Source: Muribaculaceae bacterium (GTDB lineage: Bacteria; Bacteroidota; Bacteroidia; Bacteroidales; Muribaculaceae). Taken from it: DNA of 64,000 bases. The position numbers and the translations under genes were made by a program. The stretch lies in NCBI GenBank assembly GCA_017505535.1, contig JAFVPD010000013.1:21271-85270 (forward strand). Direction: 5' to 3'. Below, piece by piece: positions 9,414 through 15,978 of the stretch (position 1 is the stretch's first letter; each line of letters starts with the position of its first letter). Below the pieces are notes generated by a model. That model did not search any database. It had not been told where the DNA came from and saw only the letters and a list, made by a program, of their open reading frames with translations.

Positions 9414-10132
9414 TGGGAACACCAATCACTCATAGCCATGACTTTTTTCACCCCTCGTTGGGAAAGGTCCACATGATCATCAGAATGAACTCCCGACGCA
9501 TCTCGGCCGGGTGGAAAAATGGGGTTATACATCTAAATGTCCCTTATGGAGCTGATTCCGACACTGTTATTGACGCATTAAATCATTTTGCACCAAACTT
9601 GCTCAATTCTAAATCCAAACTACGATATCACGACTTGCAGGAATTACATTTCGATGGATTGTCTATTAAAATCATACGACAATCAATCGACCCCGAATCG
9701 GTATTGGGCCAAGTGCGCCCTAATCAATCAATCATTAGTGTTGGGAGCAAGCTCAAATTTAACGACGATTCCACCACTCGCAGCATTAGCAACATCATGT
9801 GTCGCATAGCCAAACGCGTCGCACCTCAAATATTAATTCCACGAGCCGAAGAATTGGCCCATAGCATTGGAGTAAAACCCTCGGGGTGGGACATCTCAAC
9901 AGGACACACCATCATGGGGCGATGCGATTCCAAAGGGTTCATTCTTCTTTCCTATATGCTGGTTTTTGTGCCCCAACACCTGCGAGATTACATTGTATGT
10001 CACGAGTTGGCCCATCTCACCGAAATGAACCATAGCCCTCGATTTCACCAGCTTTGCAACCAATATTGCAATGGCCGAGAAGCTCAGCTCATCAAGGAGA
10101 TGAAAGAGTTCAAATGGCCCGTACTCAGGTAA
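9413..10132 (+). CDS. YgjP-type (M48-like) zinc metallopeptidase
   Basis: A 239-residue cytosolic protein of the YgjP/DUF45 family. The zinc-binding motif CHELAHLTEMNHSPRFH lies near residue 197, with HELAH giving the two His ligands and the general-base Glu, and a third His just downstream in NHSPRF. The N-terminal half has the mixed fold usual in the family (RRISAGWKNGVIHLNVP). No signal peptide is visible. The start codon shares one base with the nadK stop. The physiological substrate is unknown for the whole family; coupling to nadK is the only clue here. Confidence 0.88.
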   Translation: MGTPITHSHDFFHPSLGKVHMIIRMNSRRISAGWKNGVIHLNVPYGADSDTVIDALNHFAPNLLNSKSKLRYHDLQELHFDGLSIKIIRQSIDPESVLGQVRPNQSIISVGSKLKFNDDSTTRSISNIMCRIAKRVAPQILIPRAEELAHSIGVKPSGWDISTGHTIMGRCDSKGFILLSYMLVFVPQHLRDYIVCHELAHLTEMNHSPRFHQLCNQYCNGREAQLIKEMKEFKWPVLR

Positions 10133-10152
10133 ATAGTTTCAAAAAAAATTCC

Positions 10153-10160
10153 TACCTTTG
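10153..10160 (+). promoter_or_regulatory. -7 box upstream of secreted GLUG protein
   Basis: TACCTTTG is a perfect Bacteroidota -7 element 53 bp before the ATG at 10214. No clear TTG is present at the -33 position (sequence there reads AGTTTC), so strength may depend on an activator. Confidence 0.55.
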
Positions 10161-10213
10161 CACGTCTGTTTCTTATTGACATACAATAACTCAACAAATT
10201 ATAAATTCATCTT

Positions 10214-13200
10214 ATGAGAAAATTTTTACACATTGCATGTGTAGTCACATTGTTATTTTCAGCTCTGACAATAATGGCTACAAACCGCATTGCATCTTTT
10301 AACCAAGATGCAGTTAAACATCTTCTTTCCAAAGATCATCAATGGAAAACGGCTTCATTTAAAAAGCCCTCACACTCAACCGTTGCCCAATATGGAGCGA
10401 CATTGGGACCATCAAGCGACTACAGTTTTATAAGTGGCCCCGATAATTCTGAATGGTATGCTACACAACAGTTCTCCGTTGAAGGTAGCTATTACACTGC
10501 CTCAAAAATAACTATCTACAATAATTTAGGCGAGCAACAAGGTCAGTTTAACGTTACAATGCCCGACAATGGCAATTGTAACCAAATTCTCGTAGGCGAG
10601 GCTGTTTCAACAAATCTTTTTGACCGAGACAAAACAACCTATGAAATTCCGGTGATTTTCAACGTAATCATCAAACCGGGCGAAATCGTCAAAGTTACCC
10701 ACATCTACGATCTCGCTTCGGGCGAATTAAAACAAACCTATGATGGATTCATGTCGGTATATCCCTATAGCACCGGATATAGCACCGAATGGATAGGTGT
10801 AAGAAGCTACTCTTCTACCGAAAACAATGTAGCAACTACCAACTATGACATCTACATGAAACCAACCTACGGCAATGATCAAGCTGTACTAAAAAAAACG
10901 TTCTCGGTTCCAACAACTCTTGCCGAGTATCAAATAGGTCGAGTGCTTAATATCTACGTAATTGACAATAGTCTCTACTATGTTGTTTCTCACTACGAAA
11001 AAGAATACCTCGCACCCGAGTCCTACCAAGAACCCTGGGATATGATTCCTACCTCCGATAATAACTTCATTGCCACAATCTATAATAAGAATTTCACTGA
11101 GATCGGAAGCGACACAATTCCGGTTACTTCTACGGCCCAATATTTGGTTCAATATGGTGTAGGATTGTTCAGCAACGAAGACCTTTCTAAAAATATATGG
11201 GACAACAGCGATGAATTCAGACTTGTTGTGGCTTCTTCAGGGTTCCAAGTAAACACCGAAAGTGAAAATTTGTCTTTTAGTGTATATGACATGAATAGCA
11301 ATGTCGTAAAAACTATTGCATCTAACGTAGGCGATTGGCTAAAGATGTATGACATACCCGGCCAACCATCGCAATATGCGTTCCTTTCAAGTAGCGGAAC
11401 AACCCTCAGCATGGTTGATATTCCTTCATGTGAAGTAGTAATCACTATTGGCACCACAATCGGAGAATACTCAACATCGACCAACATTGACCGCTATCCT
11501 ATCAATGATAGTTACCAATATGTGATGAGCGTTGCAAATGCTACAACCGGCGATAATGGCGAATTTATTCAACGCTTGTTGTGGATCAATAAAGACGCAT
11601 CGGTTAATCATGTAGTAAACTTCAACCTTGGCACCAACAATGCAAGTTGGACTCCTCTCGTGATGGGCGAAGCTTTCAATCCATACCTCTTTGACACCGA
11701 TGATGCACATGAATACATGTTCATTGCTAACCAATATGCCGAAGGTGCTACCTCCGGAAACATCACCGACCAATTGCGCATCGTTAAAGAAGATGGCACT
11801 GAAGTGCGCACCTACGTTGAAGACCCCAACGGAAAAGGCGACATTGGTTCTTGTATGCTTTTAGGCCTAAATTCCAATACTCCAACACTTGTTATCCCCT
11901 ATCGCAACTCTTCAACCGACAGCTATACTCTTGATTTGGAATTCCTCCCATTTTCAATGTTTAAAGCAGGCGGTGACGGGTCAATCCAAAATCCCTACCT
12001 CATCTCAAGCGCCGGCGACATGGCTATGATTGCTCGCAACCCGGCAGCTCACTACCGCATTGTCAACGACTTTAGTGCCGCGAGCTATGGCGCATGGACT
12101 GCAATTCCCTCATTTACAGGCGCTCTTGATGGTGGTAACTTCACTATTTCTGACCTTACTATTGATGGCAACCAAGCAAGTGCTGCAATTTTTGCATCGG
12201 CCGAAAATGCTAAAATCAGCAACTTCACTCTCGACAATACATCTATTGAAATCGACCAAGCTACGACTGCCGCTTTTGTGGTTGCCGAAGCATTGACCGA
12301 CACCATCTCTAACATTACAATCACCAACGCAACCATCACAGCCAACGACAATGCCTATGCCACAATCGGAACTGTCATGGGTAGCGCAATGTTCAACTCG
12401 GTAATTGAAGGTTGCTACGTTTCCAATCTATTTATCGAAGCTCCTTCTTGTAGCAACATCGGTGGTATCGTGGGCGACACTCGCACAGGCTCTTCAATCG
12501 CAGCATGTGCCGTAGATGGCAAAATAAAAGGCTCGTCAACCGTAGGAGGTATCGTAGGTGCTCTCGGAACCGACTGCTCGGCTCTCAACTGCCACGCTTC
12601 AGTTGAAATCAATGCCCTCAACACTATTGGTGGTATCGCAGGAACAGCCGACCGTGGTGGCATTCACCTTTGCTATGTTGAAGGTTCGCTCATCGCAACC
12701 GAAGCAGATTATAACGGCTATTACTCAGTGGGCGGTATCACCGGCAATCTTGCCATTAATTGGGACTCTACTATTGATACTACTCTACCCTGGAATGGAA
12801 TGGTAATTTCCAACAACGTGATTTCTCTCAGCGAGATTAACACTACAGGCAAAGGCGTTCACCGTGTAATCGGCTACTCTCGTTGGGACGACGATATCGA
12901 AGCATCTAAATGGGATTCTTCAATCGTGCCCACTGCCGAAAATGCTATTGCCAACAATTATGTTGTCGCCAGCATAAACGCCATCGATAAAAGCATTGAG
13001 CCTAACGACTCTACAACCGAAGGTGCCGATGTGGCCGTTGCCGACCTAAACAAAGATTTCTTTGCCAACCTCGGTTTTGTATTTGGCAACGACAATGCCA
13101 ACCCATGGAACACCAATTCAACAAACGATCCCGGATTGTACTTTGAACAAATTGAGGCTAATGGCGTTGATTGCGTAATTAAGGCCAATCCGTTGAACAT

Positions 13201-13375
13201 CACAATTGCTGATGGCGTTATCGATGTTGAAGGTGCTACCGATATTGAAATTTACAATGTAAATGGTGTAAAAGTTGCCACACAAGCTCCCGCCCACCTC
13301 AACGCCGGCATCTATATTGTCGTAGCAACCGACGAAAGCGGAAACCGCTCTGTTTCAAAAATCATGATGAAATAA
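10214..13375 (+). CDS. Large secreted GLUG-motif protein with type IX-like C-terminal tail
   Basis: A 1053-residue exported protein. Residues 1-22 form a signal peptide (MRKFLHIACVVTLLFSALTIMA). Residues ~30-590 are beta-rich without a motif I recognise. From about 590 (GGDGSIQNPYLISSAGDM) to ~880 the pattern becomes GLUG-like: a 'partial list of events' opening followed by repeats containing IGGIVG, VGGIVGALG, IGGIAG and VGGITG. The final ~65 residues (IEIYNVNGVKVATQ then LNAGIYIVVA and a Lys end) resemble the Bacteroidota C-terminal sorting domain, suggesting type IX export or surface attachment. It is monocistronic, with its own -7 box and a strong terminator. An adhesin or carbohydrate-binding role is plausible but unproven. 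Confidence 0.8.
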   Translation: MRKFLHIACVVTLLFSALTIMATNRIASFNQDAVKHLLSKDHQWKTASFKKPSHSTVAQYGATLGPSSDYSFISGPDNSEWYATQQFSVEGSYYTASKITIYNNLGEQQGQFNVTMPDNGNCNQILVGEAVSTNLFDRDKTTYEIPVIFNVIIKPGEIVKVTHIYDLASGELKQTYDGFMSVYPYSTGYSTEWIGVRSYSSTENNVATTNYDIYMKPTYGNDQAVLKKTFSVPTTLAEYQIGRVLNIYVIDNSLYYVVSHYEKEYLAPESYQEPWDMIPTSDNNFIATIYNKNFTEIGSDTIPVTSTAQYLVQYGVGLFSNEDLSKNIWDNSDEFRLVVASSGFQVNTESENLSFSVYDMNSNVVKTIASNVGDWLKMYDIPGQPSQYAFLSSSGTTLSMVDIPSCEVVITIGTTIGEYSTSTNIDRYPINDSYQYVMSVANATTGDNGEFIQRLLWINKDASVNHVVNFNLGTNNASWTPLVMGEAFNPYLFDTDDAHEYMFIANQYAEGATSGNITDQLRIVKEDGTEVRTYVEDPNGKGDIGSCMLLGLNSNTPTLVIPYRNSSTDSYTLDLEFLPFSMFKAGGDGSIQNPYLISSAGDMAMIARNPAAHYRIVNDFSAASYGAWTAIPSFTGALDGGNFTISDLTIDGNQASAAIFASAENAKISNFTLDNTSIEIDQATTAAFVVAEALTDTISNITITNATITANDNAYATIGTVMGSAMFNSVIEGCYVSNLFIEAPSCSNIGGIVGDTRTGSSIAACAVDGKIKGSSTVGGIVGALGTDCSALNCHASVEINALNTIGGIAGTADRGGIHLCYVEGSLIATEADYNGYYSVGGITGNLAINWDSTIDTTLPWNGMVISNNVISLSEINTTGKGVHRVIGYSRWDDDIEASKWDSSIVPTAENAIANNYVVASINAIDKSIEPNDSTTEGADVAVADLNKDFFANLGFVFGNDNANPWNTNSTNDPGLYFEQIEANGVDCVIKANPLNITIADGVIDVEGATDIEIYNVNGVKVATQAPAHLNAGIYIVVATDESGNRSVSKIMMK

Positions 13376-13396
13376 TCGCTTATACCATTTTATACA

Positions 13397-13429
13397 AATA
13401 AAGCGCAGCCACGATGGTTGCGCTTTATT
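13397..13429 (+). terminator. Intrinsic terminator of the GLUG protein gene
   Basis: A 14-bp stem (13397-13410 with 13416-13429, one G-U pair, 5-base loop) is followed by a T-rich run through 13433. The reverse strand also has A/T-rich flanks, so it may work for the convergent small gene as well. Confidence 0.88.
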
Positions 13430-13451
13430 TTTTCGATATCGTGTGTCCTGA

Positions 13452-13631
13452 TTATTTCGCAGGCTCCCACTTGCAACGAACTGGCGAAATGATTGCCCCT
13501 TCGGCTTTCAATTGCTTCATTGCACCATCAACCTCCTTACGGTCAAGGCCACTGAGTTCGGCGATTTTACCTGCATTTAATGGTTCTCCGGCAGCTTTCA
13601 TCGTTGCCAATACTTTTTCTTTTGCTTCCAT
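13452..13631 (-). CDS. Small winged-helix DNA-binding protein
   Basis: A 59-residue reading frame from ATG at 13631 to TAA at 13452. The protein begins [20 protein letters not shown], then [20 protein letters not shown], then [10 protein letters not shown]. This is the helix, turn-helix and recognition helix layout of a minimal winged-helix domain of the kind seen in MarR/ArsR-type regulators. Gene status is supported by a textbook promoter 72 bp upstream and by convergence on a terminator. Short stand-alone proteins like this are common in Bacteroidales, though their targets are not known to me. It could bind DNA as a dimer or act as a co-regulator. Confidence 0.82.
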   Translation of the reverse strand: MEAKEKVLATMKAAGEPLNAGKIAELSGLDRKEVDGAMKQLKAEGAIISPVRCKWEPAK

Positions 13632-13702
13632 AATTTTTTGAGTTTATTTATTACATATTTCGTTCACTTTGATCCTAACAAATCATTGTTATCATCAGTT
13701 CA

Positions 13703-13734
13703 CAAAGGTAACGAAATTTTTTAATTATCCACAA
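13703..13734 (-). promoter_or_regulatory. Promoter of the small winged-helix gene
   Basis: On the minus strand a perfect -7 box TACCTTTG (13703-13710) follows a TTG -33 box (13732-13734) after 21 bp. A DnaA-box-like TTATCCACA at 13725-13733 overlaps the -33 region. Confidence 0.78.
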
Positions 13735-13960
13735 CTGATGTAAAATTGCTATCAAAATCTATATTAAGGATACTTCTATAAGTTGCTTTGTGATGATTTA
13801 TGAAATTTTATTTGAAGGGATTTTGATTTTTTGTCGAATGAGCATAGCAAGCTATGCGATTGAGCGTTCTTACTAATAAGCGCTTCCCAAAATGGCGTAA
13901 AACCCTTATTTTTTGGACTAATTGGGATTTTCTGCTAAAAAACATCTTTAAATATTTGGT
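13735..13960. other. Non-coding AT-rich stretch with an imperfect dyad
   Basis: No credible gene lies here. A perfect 7-bp hairpin, GCATAGC-AA-GCTATGC (13842-13857), is flanked by GAATGA on one side and GATTGA on the other, extending it to an imperfect palindrome of about 28 bp. After it comes a GC-richer run reading TAATAAGCGCTTCCC near 13876-13890. The style suggests an intergenic repeat unit or a structured RNA, but only one copy is in this window. Confidence 0.45.
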
Positions 13961-13979
13961 TATATATATATATATATAT
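13961..13979. repeat. (TA)n dinucleotide tract
   Basis: Nine and a half consecutive TA units sit 37 bp before the small lipoprotein gene at 14016. Such tracts are easily melted and can change length by slippage, which could alter promoter spacing for the downstream pair of genes. Confidence 0.85.
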
Positions 13980-14015
13980 TCGCACAATATTTTTAACTTT
14001 TAATACTTCTATAAT

Positions 14016-14441
14016 ATGAAAAATTTTTTCTTTTCTTTTGGAGTTATTCTAATCATAAGTCTTAGTGCTTGTGGTGGTGGCGATTCACTAACAAAAAATT
14101 GCAATTCACCTGAAGAAGAGTTGCAAGTTATTCTGCAGAATGATGGCTGGGAGTTAATCTCTAATTCTACTAATATTTATCGAAAAGAACTGAGTTATGA
14201 CGGGGGCTACGACTGTAATTATTGGTATACAGCATCTATTTTCTGTAAAGAAAATGGTGGTCAAACCAAATATATCGTAGCAAGAGTGGTATATAACGAT
14301 ACTGATGCACAACGACATAGCGATGGAAAGCTTAAGTATAAAACCTTTTCTATTGTTGAATGCGATTATACTAGCAAATATGGGACTCCGTATAATGGCT
14401 ATATAAATGATGGGGGCTCTACTGGTTATCTAAATTATTAA
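14016..14441 (+). CDS. Small lipoprotein of unknown function
   Basis: A 141-residue protein with a lipoprotein signal peptide: a hydrophobic run after MKNFFFSFG and a lipobox LSAC with Cys at residue 19, followed by GGG. The mature part is rich in Tyr, Asn and Asp and contains six further Cys or near-Cys positions (DCNYWY, SIFCKEN, VECDYTS), with no family I recognise. Base composition is more AT-rich than the flanking core genes. The stop overlaps an ATG that leads into the next small exported protein, so the two are probably made together. It looks like accessory, recently acquired DNA. Confidence 0.7.
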   Translation: MKNFFFSFGVILIISLSACGGGDSLTKNCNSPEEELQVILQNDGWELISNSTNIYRKELSYDGGYDCNYWYTASIFCKENGGQTKYIVARVVYNDTDAQRHSDGKLKYKTFSIVECDYTSKYGTPYNGYINDGGSTGYLNY

Positions 14442-14452
14442 TGATTTGTCAT

Positions 14453-14800
14453 ATGAAAAAATTACTACTATCCATTTGTGTTATTTTAGCTCTATGTCTA
14501 AGCGGAAATAGTCAAGAATCTTTTGCTACTAACACTAAAAAGGCTTCTGTTTCAGCCGAATTATTGGCTCAAAACAATAGATATCAATATCTTGGATCAA
14601 TTACCGCATATTTCATTAATCAATATGGACAATGGCAAAAAAATACCACTCTTAATTTTGGACTTTATTCTGATGCATATGGGAACAAAGTTATTGGTTG
14701 TTCAAACAGATATGGCACTTCTTTTCATAATATAGTTTCAAGTGATTATCGTGATTTTAGATTTGCGTTCTATTGTCATGGTTGGTATTATTTCAACTAG
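14453..14800 (+). CDS. Small exported protein of unknown function
   Basis: The ATG at 14453 gives MKKLLLSICVILALCLSG, a good signal peptide; an upstream in-frame ATG at 14441 (MICHMKK) overlaps the previous stop and is less likely. The mature part, under 100 residues, is Tyr/Asn/Gly-rich (YLGSITAYFINQYGQW, LYSDAYGNKV, FYCHGWYYFN) and probably beta-stranded. No family is recognised. It shares composition with the lipoprotein before it and is followed by a strong terminator, making a two-gene unit. Confidence 0.65.
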   Translation: MKKLLLSICVILALCLSGNSQESFATNTKKASVSAELLAQNNRYQYLGSITAYFINQYGQWQKNTTLNFGLYSDAYGNKVIGCSNRYGTSFHNIVSSDYRDFRFAFYCHGWYYFN

Positions 14801-14823
14801 TTAATTTTTTATCTTCTACACAT

Positions 14824-14862
14824 AACGAATGTTACTATTCCTTTTTTGGGGTAACATTCGTT
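14824..14862 (+). terminator. Intrinsic terminator of the small exported-protein pair
   Basis: A perfect 12-bp stem, AACGAATGTTAC (14824-14835) with its complement (14851-14862), a 15-base loop and a T run through 14866. Confidence 0.88.
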
Positions 14863-14912
14863 TTTTACACGTTTTTTACAAACTAACACCGCAAAAAATA
14901 TTTTGATAAAAA

Positions 14913-14944
14913 TTTGTAGGATTCAAAAATAACTCATACCTTTG
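14913..14944 (+). promoter_or_regulatory. Strong Bacteroidota promoter driving a long leader
   Basis: TTTG (14913-14916), 20 bp, then TACCTTTG (14937-14944): the full consensus with ideal spacing. Transcription should begin near 14951, about 540 bp before the first sizeable coding region at 15491. Confidence 0.85.
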
Positions 14945-14950
14945 TTGCAT

Positions 14951-15490
14951 CAATCCATAAAACGCACGAAATTTTCAATAATTAAATGCTATGAACAGTA
15001 TCTCAATGAATTTAGCTCAAATATTTAGACGACGGCATCACGCTACATAGTGAGGTCCAAATATTCGTTTAAATATGTTTTGCTGTGTTCATTGACGTAT
15101 TGGACGCCGATTATGGTTGTGGGGCAATGGTCCTGCCATATTTTCGGCAGTCGTAGTTGATAGCTCCAATCAATTGCGACATTCTCTTTGTCAACCCATT
15201 TCTTTTCGGTTGACAATTATTCTTTCCAGCCACAGGTAGCCAACAACCTGAGTCTAAGCTTTTTCCACATAACTATGGGGGGGGTGATAACAAAAGACTT
15301 TGCAACTCACCCTTTCAGGACTCATTCTAAGGTATGAGATACTATATATTATGGTTGTCAGATGTCCAGATTAAATCTCTATGCATAATATAAACAGTAT
15401 CTCTTACTTTTTATGGCTTTACAATTGGCTGGGAAATAACTATTTATTCTTTATCTAATTATTTTTTCAACAATTTTAAAGCATTTAATT
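14951..15490 (+). ncRNA. Long non-coding leader or structured RNA
   Basis: About 540 bp with a consensus promoter and no long reading frame. Visible hairpins: CTGCC/GGCAG at 15133-15150; a perfect 9-bp TTGTCAACC/GGTTGACAA at 15188-15216 followed by a T-rich stretch; CAGGT/ACCTG near 15234-15250; GGGTGA/TCACCC around 15282-15312; and CTCAT/ATGAG around 15320-15338. The 11-mer AACAGTATCTC occurs twice (near 14994 and 15393), and its core is complementary to GAGATACT near 15336, allowing alternative pairings. A G8 tract sits at 15277-15284. It could be the 5' leader of the 15491 gene, a small RNA, or both. I cannot match it to a named RNA family. Confidence 0.4.
14991..15050 (+). CDS. Putative 19-residue leader peptide
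   Basis: ATG to TAG encodes MNSISMNLAQIFRRRHHAT, about 40 bases into the predicted transcript. It ends in a cluster RRRHH and a double stop (TAG TGA), where TAGTG also overlaps a GTG that opens a 36-codon hydrophobic frame ending at a TGA near 15160. A short peptide with clustered Arg/His codons ahead of hairpins recalls attenuation leaders, but no biosynthetic gene follows. Chance occurrence cannot be excluded. Confidence 0.35.
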   Translation: MNSISMNLAQIFRRRHHAT

Positions 15491-15835
15491 ATGAAACAGA
15501 CAACTTCTAAAAACAACAGCTCAAACCAATCATCAGTTATCGTTCTCAACGCCGACAACACCACAACAATCCATTCTACGAAGGGCAAAAGTCGCGCTTT
15601 TACATCAAGAGTGGCAAAACAGCATCGTTGTGACCGCATCACCTCTCGACTCAGTCGAAATATCGCCCACTATGGCGTTACCATTGAAACTGACCACGCT
15701 CTCAACGTGTGTCTTTGGGGGCATGTTGATAATGTCAACATTGTAGGACTCACAAAGTATCTCAATCTTGAACGCATCAAGATGAAAGATTTGCTCTTGT
15801 GGGACAACGGAGAATTTATGCTCATTTTAAAATAA
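15491..15835 (+). CDS. Orphan 114-residue protein of unknown function
   Basis: Residues 1-35 are Ser/Thr/Asn-rich and low in complexity. Residues 35-55 are basic (KSRAFTSRVAKQHRCDRITS), suggesting nucleic-acid contact. The rest looks like a small alpha/beta domain (YGVTIETDHALNVCLWGHVD, then KYLNLERIKMKDLLLW). There is no signal peptide or membrane segment. It is preceded by a 540-bp leader with a strong promoter and followed by its own 13-bp terminator, so it is a single-gene unit. Separate transcription from the efflux operon argues against being part of it. I do not recognise the family; a regulatory role is a guess from the basic patch. Confidence 0.65.
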   Translation: MKQTTSKNNSSNQSSVIVLNADNTTTIHSTKGKSRAFTSRVAKQHRCDRITSRLSRNIAHYGVTIETDHALNVCLWGHVDNVNIVGLTKYLNLERIKMKDLLLWDNGEFMLILK

Positions 15836-15841
15836 CAGCAA

Positions 15842-15873
15842 TAAGGGCGATAAACAGCGATTTATCGCCCTTA
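15842..15873 (+). terminator. Intrinsic terminator after the orphan gene
   Basis: A perfect 13-bp stem TAAGGGCGATAAA (15842-15854) with its complement (15861-15873), a 6-base loop and a following ATTTTT run. Confidence 0.9.
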
Positions 15874-15916
15874 ATTTTTCCTCTGTGATTATTGAACTTT
15901 TAACGTTCCTCATCTG

Positions 15917-15960
15917 TTATTTATAATAAGGGACTTATAGAAATTCCCTATTATAAATAA
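15917..15960. promoter_or_regulatory. Long AT-rich inverted repeat before the efflux operon
   Basis: Arms 15917-15933 and 15945-15960 pair over 16 bp with a single bulged A, around an 11-base spacer. The core reads TTATTTATAATA(A)GGGA. It ends 18 bp before the tolC-like ATG. Size and position fit an operator for a dimeric repressor or an mRNA hairpin covering the start region; no adjacent repressor gene is seen. Confidence 0.6.
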
Positions 15961-15978
15961 CTATATCTTCTAATTCCC

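Noticed and set aside
13725..13733. TTATCCACA, a DnaA-box match, considered as part of a replication origin
   Set aside because: It is a single box here, with no cluster, no dnaA nearby and no obvious unwinding element tied to it. A second copy at 33332-33340 is inside a coding region.
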